A DNA stretch of 64,000 nt, taken from assembly GCF_024808255.1 (NCBI RefSeq), contig NZ_JANTYS010000001.1, positions 372,001 through 436,000 on the forward strand. The letters run 5' to 3'. Shown piece by piece: positions 42,853 to 52,405 of the stretch. The stretch comes from Mucilaginibacter dorajii (lineage in GTDB: Bacteria > Bacteroidota > Bacteroidia > Sphingobacteriales > Sphingobacteriaceae). The position numbers and the translations under genes were made by a program. The notes beneath the pieces were generated by a model. The model did no database searches and was not told where the DNA came from. It saw only the letters and a program-made list of their open reading frames with translations. Positions within the stretch are counted from its first letter, which is position 1; each line of letters opens with the position of its first letter.

Positions 42853-45800
42853 TTAAAGGGTGTAGTTAAGTCCTAAAGCAATAGTCCTCGGAATCGGAAC
42901 CTCTACAAAATCAAAGCCGCGTACAGCAGTACTTTGACCGGCAGCATTCGTTTCAGGATCATACCCACTATATTTATCAATAGAAAACAAGTTCCTGCCT
43001 GACAAGCTGATACGTAATGGCTTATTGTTTAAAGCACGGATCCTTAGGTCATAAGAAACCGAAAGCTCTCGCAATTTCACATACGAACCGTCTTCAATCC
43101 AGTTTTCCATAATCGAGTATAACGCTGCGGAAGTTCCTTTAGGTACTTGTCCTTTTAATTCCGCCTCGTAGCCTGCCAGTCCACCATACAGATCCCTGTT
43201 GCCTACCCTTTTGGTAAAATTAAATACCTTGCCGCCGATAGATGCATCCCATTGCGCGCGGAAAGACCAGTTTTTTCCAACAGAGAGTTCGTTAGTCCAT
43301 GATCCGGTCCATTTTGGATTCGGATCTCCAATTACTTTTAATTTGGTTGCACCAATTGGCTGGCCATTCGCATCACGACCAACTTTTTCTGTTTGCGGCA
43401 AACCTGCAGCAGTTAATAGCAGTGATCCATCCGGTTTTCGGGCAAAGTAAGTAGCATAAAATGCGCCTAATGAATAGCCGTTGACCGCGGCTACCTGACC
43501 AAAACCACCAGGGAAGGTTACGACACCACCTGGTATATTAAACACCTTGTTTTTATTTTGAGAGAAGATAATGGTAGAGGTCCACTTAAAATTGGAGTTT
43601 TGAATAGGGGTGCCTCTTACCAATAACTCGATACCTTTATTGGTCATATCGCCAATATTTTGATATTGGGTCAGGTAACCACTTGATGGCCTAAGTGTAA
43701 CCGGCAATAAAAGATCTTTTACGCCCTTGTTATAATATGAAAATTCAAATCCTAAACGATCATTCAGGAATGATGCATCGATACCGATTTCCTTCTCCGT
43801 CTGGCGCTCCGGCTTAACATCAGCATTGCCTAACTGCGATGGTGCAGTTATACCAGGTAAACCGGCCAGCGACACGGAAGTGTAGTTGCTGAAACGGTCA
43901 TAGGCACCGATAGCAGTTAAGTTACCCGACTGCCCATATGAGGCCCTGATCTTCAAGGTAGGAATAACCGAAGCCAGTGAAGATTTTTTCCAGAAATCTT
44001 CTTCAGACAGCAAGTAACTTGCGCTTAATTTAGGATAATACTGCCACCTGTTGTTAACTCCAAAAGACGACGAAACGTCGTTACGAATAGCGCCGGTAAT
44101 AAATAAACGGTCTTTGAAACCTAAAGTTTCCTGTAAATAGAAACCAAGTATATTTAAGGTAGAGCGGCTTTCAAGTGAAGCAATAGTGGCAGCAGCAGAT
44201 GCCACCTGGCTTACTGGGCTCAACTGTGTACCGGTAATGGATGATGAATTTACACGCTCTGTTTGTGCCGTAGCGCCCAAACCGGTTGCGGATGTCAGCC
44301 ATGAACCAATTTTAGCCTTATAAGCAATATTCAGATCATTATTCAATAACAGATCAATTCTGTCAGCCCTTCTGGAATAACCTGTATTGTAGGTTGGTGT
44401 TGTATTATTCACCGGGATAAAACCAAGTGCCAGTTGAGTAGAATTATCATAGCCCAAAGTATAATTGATAGACAGATTATTTGTCGGTGTCATATTCAAC
44501 TGAAAATCGCCGATTACGCGACTTGTTTTCTGGCTAAAATTAAACCTGTTGATAGCTTCTAATGGATTGGTACGCAACAAAATGCTGGTTGGTGCAACAG
44601 AGGGATAAATGCCAGTAACAGGATCTGCAGCCGGATTGATATAGTTATTGGCAAAAATAAAGCCTGTTAAAGCTCCGTAGGCCTCATTGATACCTCCGTT
44701 AGGGATTTCCTGACTGCCGCTTAATACATAGTTTAAACCAAAGCTGGCTTTAATCCAGTTGTTAAAACGTTGGTCAACCCTTATACGTGCGCCACCTCTT
44801 TTAAAATCGCTGTTTTGAATAATACCCTGATTGGTTAAATACGAACCGCTCATGTAATATTGGGTATTATCTGTTCCGCCGGAAACAGAGATATTATTTT
44901 CAGATCCGATACCATTTCTGAAAATCATTTTCTGCAAGTCATAACGCTCTACAGGTACCTGGGTTAGGTCCGTTGCTATGGTATTAGCAAAACGGAATGG
45001 ATAGGTGTTATAATCTAATTTTTTACGCAAGGAGTTATCACGAAACTGGGTTGAAAAAGCAATCACCGGTTTACCAGATTTTCCTTTTTTTGTAAAAATC
45101 TGAACAACACCATTACTTGCCCTTGAACCATAAATAGCGGATGCGGCGGCACCTTTGATAATTTCAATCCGGTCTATGTCGGCAGGGTTAATGTCCACCA
45201 GTCGGTTTTGCGAGTAGCCCCCTAAATCAACCAGCTGATCTGAACTGTTATTTACAATAACGCCGTCGACAATATAAAGCGGGTCGCTTGAACCAGATAT
45301 CGTACTGTTACCTCGCAGTCTTACGCTGATGCCCCCAGCGGGATTACCAGAGTTTTGAGAGATCTGCGCGCCTGAAACCTTACCAGCCATGGCCTGATCT
45401 ATTGAGGTCGCCGCTCCGTTTTGCAGATCCTTACCGGATACGGTTGATATGGCATTCCCCAGTTGTTTTTTACTGGTAGCAACCGCTGTGCCGGTAACAA
45501 CAACCTCGTTAAGGCTAAGTGCATCTTCAGATAAACTGACATTTAAATTAACTGCATTCTGATTTAAAGTTACCGTTTGAGTATAAGGCTTATACCCGGT
45601 AAACGTGACCATAACGGTGTAAGTGCCATCCTTAACATTCAGATTAAGGGTGTAGGCACCGTTAATGTCGGTCGCCGTTCCGTAGGTTGTGCCCACTAAT
45701 CTTACCACAACACCAGGCATGGGTTCTTTATTACGGGCATCCACAATAACGCCCTTAATTGTTTGTTTGGAGTTCTGTGCCCAGGAAAACTGCCCGAAAC

Positions 45801-45864
45801 ACAACAGAACGAGCATCGCTAACAGATACCGCCCTTTTTTAAAGGTTTGTAACACTTTTTTCAT
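42853..45864 (-). CDS. SusC/RagA-family TonB-dependent transporter
   Basis: This 1003-residue protein has a signal peptide (LLAMLVLLCFGQFSWAQ) and a carboxypeptidase-regulatory-like domain (about 35-120; KEPMPGVVVRLVGTTYGTAT). A plug with the SusC signature (LYIVDGVIVNN, IEIIKGAAASAIYGSRASNG) and a C-terminal barrel ending in LGLNYTL follow. It imports oligomers across the outer membrane with energy from TonB. It lies between anmK and susD in a likely operon starting at 47095. The neighbours point to peptidoglycan fragments as cargo. Confidence 0.93.
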   Translation of the reverse strand: MKKVLQTFKKGRYLLAMLVLLCFGQFSWAQNSKQTIKGVIVDARNKEPMPGVVVRLVGTTYGTATDINGAYTLNLNVKDGTYTVMVTFTGYKPYTQTVTLNQNAVNLNVSLSEDALSLNEVVVTGTAVATSKKQLGNAISTVSGKDLQNGAATSIDQAMAGKVSGAQISQNSGNPAGGISVRLRGNSTISGSSDPLYIVDGVIVNNSSDQLVDLGGYSQNRLVDINPADIDRIEIIKGAAASAIYGSRASNGVVQIFTKKGKSGKPVIAFSTQFRDNSLRKKLDYNTYPFRFANTIATDLTQVPVERYDLQKMIFRNGIGSENNISVSGGTDNTQYYMSGSYLTNQGIIQNSDFKRGGARIRVDQRFNNWIKASFGLNYVLSGSQEIPNGGINEAYGALTGFIFANNYINPAADPVTGIYPSVAPTSILLRTNPLEAINRFNFSQKTSRVIGDFQLNMTPTNNLSINYTLGYDNSTQLALGFIPVNNTTPTYNTGYSRRADRIDLLLNNDLNIAYKAKIGSWLTSATGLGATAQTERVNSSSITGTQLSPVSQVASAAATIASLESRSTLNILGFYLQETLGFKDRLFITGAIRNDVSSSFGVNNRWQYYPKLSASYLLSEEDFWKKSSLASVIPTLKIRASYGQSGNLTAIGAYDRFSNYTSVSLAGLPGITAPSQLGNADVKPERQTEKEIGIDASFLNDRLGFEFSYYNKGVKDLLLPVTLRPSSGYLTQYQNIGDMTNKGIELLVRGTPIQNSNFKWTSTIIFSQNKNKVFNIPGGVVTFPGGFGQVAAVNGYSLGAFYATYFARKPDGSLLLTAAGLPQTEKVGRDANGQPIGATKLKVIGDPNPKWTGSWTNELSVGKNWSFRAQWDASIGGKVFNFTKRVGNRDLYGGLAGYEAELKGQVPKGTSAALYSIMENWIEDGSYVKLRELSVSYDLRIRALNNKPLRISLSGRNLFSIDKYSGYDPETNAAGQSTAVRGFDFVEVPIPRTIALGLNYTL

Positions 45865-45901
45865 ACAACGCGTTTTAAATTAATTATTAGTTTTAGTTTA
45901 G

Positions 45902-47095
45902 TTAATTAGGAAAGCTGATCTTTCCCATAGATACAGATGGTAAATTCTTGATATTGCCATAGTTTGTTTTTCCGCCTGCTAAAGCCTCATTGGCAAGCAT
46001 GGCAAACAATACAGCTTCTTTGGCATCGGGATCAATACCCAATTCGGTTGTTGATTTAAGCTTGCAACCAAAATGATCTTCAATATATTTGACCAGCAAA
46101 GGATTGTACATTCCGCCGCCGCTTAAATAAATGTCGTAAGGACCCTGGCCGGCTATACATTTAGAGATCGCTTGTATGATACCCTGGGCAGAGAATAGCG
46201 CCAGAGTTGCCATCACATCAAAATCATTAATACCGTCCTGTCCCGAAACCTTGATGGCATTTTGCAGGTAAGCCATACTAAACAACTCAGGTCCGGTAGT
46301 TTTAGGGAAATCGGCTGCAAAAAAAGGATGTTCAAGCAGGGCAGTAAGCAATGACTCATTGACAGTACCGGCTGATGACATCTCCGCATTTTTATCATAA
46401 TACCTCCCCGGAAATTTCAACTGTATGTACTGATCCATCAAGGTATTGCCCGGACCGACATCGGTAGAAAAGCAGCCGCTTCCATAACCCACCGGTAAAA
46501 AGGTAAAATTGGCAATACCTCCTATATTCAACATGATCCGGTTTTCAACAGGGCTGGAGAAGATCAGGTAATCGCCATACAAAGCTAATGGTGCGCCTTC
46601 GCCACCGGCGGCAATATGTTTCTGACGAAAATCACTTAGGGTAATGATACCGGTTTGAACCGCCAGGTGATCTGCATCTCCTATTTGCAAGGTTGCGTTA
46701 CCGTAATTTTCAATACCATGCAAATGTCTGGGTGCATGAAATATAGTTTGTCCGTGGCTTGCTATTGCATCCACATCACCAACCGATACATTCCACTCTT
46801 CGAGGCATTGCAAGATCAGTTCGCCGTAGTAAAAACCTATAAAAGCATTCAATAAGGTAATCCGTTCCAGATCTGTTGTTCTTTTAGCAAAAACAGATTT
46901 CAACTCTTCTTTAAAACCAGTTGTATAATCTTTAGTAACAAAGTGAAGAACTTTCACCTTCGTATTGATACCATGGCCGCTGAACTGGCACAGTGCAACA
47001 TCCAAGCCATCGAAAGATGTCCCTGACATCAACCCGATAATGTTTCTTACCGGCTTACCTGAAATTTGGTAAAGCTTTTCAATATTCTGATTCAT
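45902..47095 (-). CDS. anmK: Anhydro-N-acetylmuramic acid kinase
   Basis: This 397-residue protein shows the AnmK N-terminal ATP-site motif IIGLMSGTSFDGLDVAL (19-35) and the later IASHGQTIFHAP, INIGGIANFTFLP-like and DVGPGNTLMDQ segments. The kinase opens the 1,6-anhydro ring and phosphorylates anhydroMurNAc to MurNAc-6-P, the substrate of MurQ. It is the first gene of the minus-strand operon with susC, susD and the serine hydrolase. Two CGCA operators lie upstream. Confidence 0.95.
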   Translation of the reverse strand: MNQNIEKLYQISGKPVRNIIGLMSGTSFDGLDVALCQFSGHGINTKVKVLHFVTKDYTTGFKEELKSVFAKRTTDLERITLLNAFIGFYYGELILQCLEEWNVSVGDVDAIASHGQTIFHAPRHLHGIENYGNATLQIGDADHLAVQTGIITLSDFRQKHIAAGGEGAPLALYGDYLIFSSPVENRIMLNIGGIANFTFLPVGYGSGCFSTDVGPGNTLMDQYIQLKFPGRYYDKNAEMSSAGTVNESLLTALLEHPFFAADFPKTTGPELFSMAYLQNAIKVSGQDGINDFDVMATLALFSAQGIIQAISKCIAGQGPYDIYLSGGGMYNPLLVKYIEDHFGCKLKSTTELGIDPDAKEAVLFAMLANEALAGGKTNYGNIKNLPSVSMGKISFPN

Positions 47096-47128
47096 AAATC
47101 AAACATTAAAACTGTGATAATTAAAATA

Positions 47129-47142
47129 CGCAACAAAACGCA
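47129..47142 (-). promoter_or_regulatory. CGCA-N6-CGCA operator, site 5
   Basis: CGCAACAAAACGCA lies 34 bp upstream of the anmK start at 47095, well placed to control the anmK-susC-susD-hydrolase operon. Confidence 0.6.
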
Positions 47143-47234
47143 ATGGTAACTCGCTCATTTACCGTTTAGTAATGTGTAATTATACGTATTTTTTTTTTAA
47201 TTACAATTTTATTTGCTGTTTTTTAAATAAAAAA

Positions 47235-47248
47235 CGCAAGAAACCGCA
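47235..47248 (-). promoter_or_regulatory. CGCA-N6-CGCA operator, site 6
   Basis: CGCAAGAAACCGCA lies 93 bp beyond site 5, further from anmK. It keeps both boxes but has a less A-rich centre, so it is probably an auxiliary site. Confidence 0.55.
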
Positions 47249-47520
47249 TTTTCGGGCAAAAACACCGACTATAGAAGTCAATAACTTCTAACTTCGCTTA
47301 AAAAATCCCCCTTTTTTCGTTTGCGTCTTCCGTTTTGACATTCATGACCCGAAAAAAATTTATGCATGTCACACTTTTGGATAAAAATAACGCCGAGATT
47401 AAGCAGCTTATTTAATACTTAATTAAATGAGCTATTGAAATATTAAAATTATTTATGATTAAATACTTCTAAGGCAGACTCCCGATACGGATAGGAGGCA
47501 GCCAGATTTTTAGCAAGCCT

Positions 47521-48477
47521 ATGAAAAACCCTATCATCTTATATTTTTCTTCTCTAGTTATTTCCCGGAGCCCAATTCGTCAAAAAATGCCAGGGTACAG
47601 TCGTTACCCGGTAAACTATACCGATGCTGAGCTGATCCGGCTGGAAGGGGGTACTTTACTCCGCCAGTATCATAGCCATTATCTGTTTTATATTGAATTG
47701 TATGAATTTAACCTGGACAAGGAGTTGTCTATGAGTTACCAAGTAGAGGGACCAACCCTGTTTCTTTTTTTCATGCTGGAGGGACGCATCCGTTTTTCCA
47801 CTCCCGATGGCAACCTCATTACTGAAGCAGAAAAGGGCACATGCTATGCCACGTTCAATAATCCAGGCGACTATATCGGAAACCTACAGCCCGGTATTCA
47901 CCGTATCTTTTACATTGCTCCAAGAATGGAGTGGCTGAAAAAAGATATCGGCCAATATCCCAAACTGAAAGCATTTGTTTTTGACCTCGATAACGGAAGT
48001 TCCTTATATGGACATATGCCCCGATGCCCGATAGCAGGACCGATCTACCGGACATTGCTCCAGTTATACGAGCTGAATGATCATAAGGCAGCTGATATTG
48101 AAGCAGAGCTGCTCCGGTTCTTCAAACAATTGCTGGCCCAATACGACGAAATGGTTTCGATCAAATTGGAACAACCGGTATACCGCGTTAAAAACTTTAT
48201 GGAAAAAAACTATACAGACTCCGAACTCAGCAACCAAACACTGATTCGGACTTTTCATATCACGGAGAAAACACTGATCGAAAATTTCAAAGAAGAATTC
48301 GGCACCACACCACATGCGTTCCTGATCAACCTCCGTTTACAAAAGGCAAAACAATTGTTTGCAGCGGGGCAGCTATCCACCAATGAAGTATATAGTCAAA
48401 TAGGATATAAGGATGTACAAAGCTTCCGTATACAGTTCAAGAAATTTTTTGGATACCCGCCTTCTGATAGTCTTTAA
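47521..48477 (+). CDS. AraC-family transcriptional regulator
   Basis: This 318-residue protein has a C-terminal AraC domain with two helix-turn-helix units (about 215-315: RTFHITEKTLIENFKEEFGT, then NEVYSQIGYKDVQSFRIQFK and FGYPPSD). An N-terminal cupin-like sensor region (about 25-180) precedes it. Met23 (47587) is an alternative start. It is divergent from anmK, but the AraC type is unusual for that locus, which already has a DeoR protein. It could act on the anmK promoter or on distant genes. Confidence 0.85.
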   Translation: MKNPIILYFSSLVISRSPIRQKMPGYSRYPVNYTDAELIRLEGGTLLRQYHSHYLFYIELYEFNLDKELSMSYQVEGPTLFLFFMLEGRIRFSTPDGNLITEAEKGTCYATFNNPGDYIGNLQPGIHRIFYIAPRMEWLKKDIGQYPKLKAFVFDLDNGSSLYGHMPRCPIAGPIYRTLLQLYELNDHKAADIEAELLRFFKQLLAQYDEMVSIKLEQPVYRVKNFMEKNYTDSELSNQTLIRTFHITEKTLIENFKEEFGTTPHAFLINLRLQKAKQLFAAGQLSTNEVYSQIGYKDVQSFRIQFKKFFGYPPSDSL

Positions 48478-48572
48478 GGCTTGCTTTATCGTCATTCTCA
48501 ACTTTTTATCAAAGACATACATAAAAAACTTACCTCTTTTAGTGTTTTTCCATGCTCATTATCTCTGTTTTT

Positions 48573-48920
48573 TTATGCTTCAGGGGAAAACAGATGCCGA
48601 GATTTACTAAACGCAATGATCAATACAGTTGCAAAGATATGTGAGGGGAGTACCGGGAGCCGAGCCGCCATTTCCTGGCGGTAAAGCATCAGCAACATGA
48701 TAGCAGCCCCTGAAGTAAAAACTATCAATGGGATATCCGGCTGGTACTGGTAAGATGGCTCCGGATGCTGACGCAGGGAACGCGGGTACAGCGATAAAGT
48801 GCACAACCCCAAGACAGGTGACGCCAAGGCTGCGCCGCTGGTGATAAGCGTATTATAAGAAAAAATGTAGAGGATGAAAACGATTGATGTAACAACGATC
48901 AGGGATAGGACAGAGGATTA
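48573..48920 (-). pseudogene. Membrane-protein-like open frame without a good start
   Basis: The minus-strand frame is open for about 115 codons and encodes at least three hydrophobic stretches (VLSLIVVTSIVFILYIF; ITSGAALASPVLGLCTL; IPLIVFTSGAAIMLLMLY). It ends KSRHLFSPEA. There is no ATG in the frame; a TTG at 48827 is the only near start. It looks like the C-terminal piece of a polytopic protein whose beginning is lost. The family was not recognised. Confidence 0.4.
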
Positions 48921-49260
48921 CGCCTCAAAGGCCATGCTGGCCGCTATGGCAGCGCTTTGCATCCGTTTTATCCTGAGGTACATGGCGGCATGTCTGTGGT
49001 TTTACATCATCACTATCCGGCCTCTTTTTAATCATGCTTACGTCCGAAAGAGAGTTACCCACACCAGTACCCACGACCGTAAAGAGGCTGTATTCACGAA
49101 AAACCCGAATAGCCGTGCCGGGCTATTCGGGCAAATGGAAACAGCAGTACCATGGGTACAAAAGTTTCCGGTGAGGTCTACCTGAAGGCAAAACGTCACA
49201 TAACTATACGAATGTAAAGTTTTTGGAGCCCTTTTTTGCTATTATAAAAAGTTCATACCT
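48921..49260. other. Spacer without a supported gene
   Basis: A plus-strand frame at 48874-49185 exists but has frequent Arg/Thr/His and no family pattern, so I do not call it. An AT-rich promoter-like stretch (TTTTTGG at 49220, TATTATAAA near 49240) precedes the small protein at 49261. Confidence 0.35.
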
Positions 49261-49614
49261 GTGAAAAAAATCACATTGAAAAATAAAAAAGTATGGCTGG
49301 GAGCTATGCTTTCATTCGCCTTCGTGGCAATTATAGGCGTAGCTTTTGCCTTTAAACCGGAGGTGAGAAAAGCAGTTCCGGTTAATACCACAAAGGCAGC
49401 AGCCCTGTATTGGTATCATGTAGATGCAAGTACCAATGAAACAACAGGGGCCTACTCTTACAACGATACAAAAGCAAATGTTATTAATGCTCAAAGTTGT
49501 AAGGACAATGCAAATCAGCCTATTTGTTTGTTTGGGTCCACAAACGCTTCATTACCGGTAGGCACCGATGTAGGGACGCCGGCTCCCGATAACAGGATAC
49601 TGCAAAAGAATTAA
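49261..49614 (+). CDS. DUF6520-type small exported protein
   Basis: This 117-residue protein uses a GTG start. A basic N-terminus and hydrophobic segment (WLGAMLSFAFVAIIGVAFAF) are followed by a short exported region with two cysteines (AQSCKDNANQPICLFGS). The shape matches the DUF6520 family of small Bacteroidetes proteins, often many copies per genome near SusC/SusD and redox-related genes. The role is unknown. A strong terminator follows directly. Confidence 0.7.
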   Translation: MKKITLKNKKVWLGAMLSFAFVAIIGVAFAFKPEVRKAVPVNTTKAAALYWYHVDASTNETTGAYSYNDTKANVINAQSCKDNANQPICLFGSTNASLPVGTDVGTPAPDNRILQKN

Positions 49615-49641
49615 GATACAGTTTCCGGTATATTTTTACTG

Positions 49642-49680
49642 ACAGCGGAGTTGGCCTATTGCCAATTCCGCTGTTTTTTT
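49642..49680. terminator. Intrinsic terminator shared by convergent genes
   Basis: Stem ACAGCGGAGTTGGC (49642-49655) pairs with GCCAATTCCGCTGT (49661-49674), 14 bp with one G-T pair and a 5-nt loop, followed by seven T. It ends the small-protein transcript and, on the other strand, lies just past the thioredoxin stop at 49693. Confidence 0.85.
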
Positions 49681-49692
49681 AGTGTCAAAACC

Positions 49693-50994
49693 TTAATTTT
49701 CTTTTAGAGAAAGAACAGTTAAATCAACATCTTTTTCAACCAGATCAAGATCATAAATTTTCAAGGCACTACGCAGATTTCCTAAAGCAATCCCGTCTAA
49801 TGCATCTGCTTTGAATTGAATATCTATATTGCCAGTGTACCCCGTTTGATCTACAAAAGGTTTTTTAAGCCCGTATTCAATTAATCCAGTCAGCCGTTTA
49901 GAGAATTTGCTGAATGGCTGATTAATTAAAGAACGCGTTGGGCCATAGTCTTTACCTATCCTGTCTGCGTGGAAAAACGAATCAACGGGTTTATGCCCCA
50001 AGGTTTTAATTTTATCTATATCACTTGTTCTGACCAGGACAAGGCATCTTACCGGTCTTTTTTCAATGCCGGCATTTAAGTGAAAAGCGCGGTTTAAATC
50101 CTCCTTCATTAGCTCATAAGGATTATACGGTTTGTCACTGGGAATGGAAGATTGGTACCAATAAAGATTATTCTTCTGCCATACCTGTTCATCATAGCCT
50201 TGAAGGTTCTTAGGCTTGATGTATCTGCTCGAATCTTTGGTTTGAATAACCGTTCTGCCTGGCCTGAAAAAACCATACTTCCCGCTTGTTAATCCTTCCC
50301 ATGTCCTTTGATACAAAAACACAATGGTTCCGCCTTCAGAAAAACTTTGACCAATTTTAGATTTCTCTAACTTAAGGCCCATATCCGTGCCCTTATAGAT
50401 GTAGGATGAATATACCATATCATCGCTCCAGCGTTTATCAAACAAGGATTCAACGTAATTATTCTTTACAGCTTCGGGGACTTTCATTGTTTTATTGGAA
50501 AGAACGGCCTCAATATTTGGTTGTGTAATAGGCACATCATCCAATAGCATCTTCCCATGTTTTCCTATCCAAACGATGTAAGGATTACCCCGGTGAGGGA
50601 AGACCTTTTGCAGTATGGTATCGCCTGTTATAAACGGCAAGGAAGGCAGGTAAACTTTTGGATGGCTTTTGAAAAATCGCCTGATAGAATCCCTATCTAA
50701 AGGGTTAACCGGAATTATTTGAATTTCACTGCTGAATATTTTTTGAAGTGAATCCAATTTTGGAAATTCCTCAATGCATGGAATGCAAAACACGCCCCAA
50801 AAATCCAGTATGACCAGCTTACCGCGCAAGTCCGATAGTTTGATTTCTGTATTGCTGCTGTTAAATATGTTTTTGAATGTAAGATCGGGCACTTCGTCAC
50901 CTACTGTTAACGGTTTATTTTGTGCTTTCAGACGGGTGTTATTTAATAAAACGATCAGGGTTACTAAATGTAATAGGACAATTAACTTTCTCAT
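49693..50994 (-). CDS. TlpA-like thioredoxin-fold protein, exported
   Basis: This 433-residue protein has a signal peptide (LLHLVTLIVLLNNTRLKAQ). The thioredoxin domain (about 30-165) has the redox motif FWGVFCIPCIEEF (Cys70, Cys73). A C-terminal extension of about 260 residues has no recognised fold and is common in Bacteroidetes TlpA-like proteins. The domain acts in the periplasm as a disulfide reductase or oxidoreductase. It is last in a minus-strand run after susC and susD (gap 24 nt), so it is probably cotranscribed. Confidence 0.88.
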   Translation of the reverse strand: MRKLIVLLHLVTLIVLLNNTRLKAQNKPLTVGDEVPDLTFKNIFNSSNTEIKLSDLRGKLVILDFWGVFCIPCIEEFPKLDSLQKIFSSEIQIIPVNPLDRDSIRRFFKSHPKVYLPSLPFITGDTILQKVFPHRGNPYIVWIGKHGKMLLDDVPITQPNIEAVLSNKTMKVPEAVKNNYVESLFDKRWSDDMVYSSYIYKGTDMGLKLEKSKIGQSFSEGGTIVFLYQRTWEGLTSGKYGFFRPGRTVIQTKDSSRYIKPKNLQGYDEQVWQKNNLYWYQSSIPSDKPYNPYELMKEDLNRAFHLNAGIEKRPVRCLVLVRTSDIDKIKTLGHKPVDSFFHADRIGKDYGPTRSLINQPFSKFSKRLTGLIEYGLKKPFVDQTGYTGNIDIQFKADALDGIALGNLRSALKIYDLDLVEKDVDLTVLSLKEN

Positions 50995-51018
50995 ATTGTT
51001 GAGCTATGGTTGATGTTA

Positions 51019-52395
51019 TTAATAACCGGTGTTTTGTGTCAGTTTAACATTGTAGGTTAGCTGATCTAAAGGAAGGGGAAATAAGGCTGCATAAGGTTTC
51101 CAGTCAGGTTTTTCAGTCCCAAGAACGCCATCTATGGTTCCCCATCTTTTCAAATCAAACCAGCGGTTACCCCACTCTGTAAAAAGCTCTAAATGCCTTT
51201 CCTTTTGTATCGCCAATACGCAATCTGCCTGTGACATGGAAGTGGGATAGGCAGACAAGCCAGCCCTGGTATGAATCATATTCAAATCATTAACCGCTCC
51301 TGGCAAATTGGTATTTTGCTGTGCCCTTGCTTCTGCGCGGATTAAATATTGTTCAGCAAGCCTGAAAACCACATTGTATTCAGTAATAGAAGTTGTGCTG
51401 CTATTTTTTAATTTATTGGGATAATAATAAGTCGCACTGCCGATAGTGTTGCTACCCAACCAAGCGGTTTTGCGCTTATCATTGGCATCAAACAAATTGA
51501 GTAAATAGGAATTTATTGCAAATGTCGGCTCAACATCAGATGATTCGGGGATAAAAGCGCTGGCTTCAGCCGAATTTGCGGCATTGTTTGCCGGTGCGAT
51601 CTCCCAAATGGTTTCCCCACTGTTGATCAGGAAAACAGCATTTAGATCAGGCAGAATACTATAAGTATTTGAATTGATGATAGCTGAAGACTGCGCCTCT
51701 GCATTAGCCCAATCTTTTTTAAATAAATATATCCGTGCCAGTAATGCAGTGGCCGTTAGTTTATTGGGCCTTAGCTTACCTGTGCTTGGATATGTATTAG
51801 TAAGCAGCCCCTGCGCATCGGTCAGGTCAATGATCATCTGCTGATAAACCTGTGAAGTCGGCGCTCTTTCGGCAGTGCCATTTTGCGCATAATCAGGTGA
51901 GGTAATCAATGGAACATCGCCATACAGGTTAACCAAATAAAAATATATCAGCGCCCTGATCACTTTCATTTCCCCTTTTAACTGATCCTTAACTGACGAA
52001 GTAAGGCCGTTGCTTTTATCCAGTCCCTGCAGAATAGCATTAGTGCGGTATATGGTGTTATAGGCTGTAGACCAGAAATCACTGATATTCCCATCGTTTG
52101 ACAGGATATTATTATTGTAATATGGATCGTAAGTCGAGCTTGATGAGGTATTGTAAATCTCATCGGCAGTAAGCCCCGCGTAAATACCAATACCACCATT
52201 GGCAAAAGAGGGGTTGCCTGACCGCATCTGAACATAAACGCCGCTTACCGCGGAAAGGGCCGTATTGTCATTTGAAAAAATTGCATCTGTAGCGATTAGC
52301 TGTGGTGAGGGGGCAATGTCGACAAACTTTTTACAGGCTGACATAGTCATGCCCAGCAATAAAATGAGCAGCAGCTTTTTATATAGGATTTTCAT
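51019..52395 (-). CDS. SusD/RagB-family lipoprotein
   Basis: This 458-residue protein has a lipoprotein signal with a lipobox cysteine (LLLILLLGMTMSACKKFVDI). SusD helical repeats follow (AEAQSSAIINSNTYSILPDL) and the typical end (LFTEWGNRWFDLKRWGTIDG). It is the surface substrate-binding partner of the SusC protein encoded 10 nt upstream. No glycanase is linked, so cargo is unknown; the adjacent thioredoxin suggests a peptide or protein-derived substrate as one option. Confidence 0.92.
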   Translation of the reverse strand: MKILYKKLLLILLLGMTMSACKKFVDIAPSPQLIATDAIFSNDNTALSAVSGVYVQMRSGNPSFANGGIGIYAGLTADEIYNTSSSSTYDPYYNNNILSNDGNISDFWSTAYNTIYRTNAILQGLDKSNGLTSSVKDQLKGEMKVIRALIYFYLVNLYGDVPLITSPDYAQNGTAERAPTSQVYQQMIIDLTDAQGLLTNTYPSTGKLRPNKLTATALLARIYLFKKDWANAEAQSSAIINSNTYSILPDLNAVFLINSGETIWEIAPANNAANSAEASAFIPESSDVEPTFAINSYLLNLFDANDKRKTAWLGSNTIGSATYYYPNKLKNSSTTSITEYNVVFRLAEQYLIRAEARAQQNTNLPGAVNDLNMIHTRAGLSAYPTSMSQADCVLAIQKERHLELFTEWGNRWFDLKRWGTIDGVLGTEKPDWKPYAALFPLPLDQLTYNVKLTQNTGY

Positions 52396-52405
52396 GTTGT
52401 AATGT

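Larger units (their letters stand above)
47096..47520. other. Divergent regulatory spacer between anmK and the AraC gene
   Basis: About 425 bp with two CGCA operators (listed separately) near the anmK side and an AT-rich middle. No gene is seen. Confidence 0.4.

Noticed and set aside
48874..49185. Plus-strand frame of 103 codons starting MKTIDVTTIRDRTEDYAS
   Set aside because: Composition is atypical after residue 55, no family pattern, and it overlaps a better membrane-protein-like frame on the other strand.
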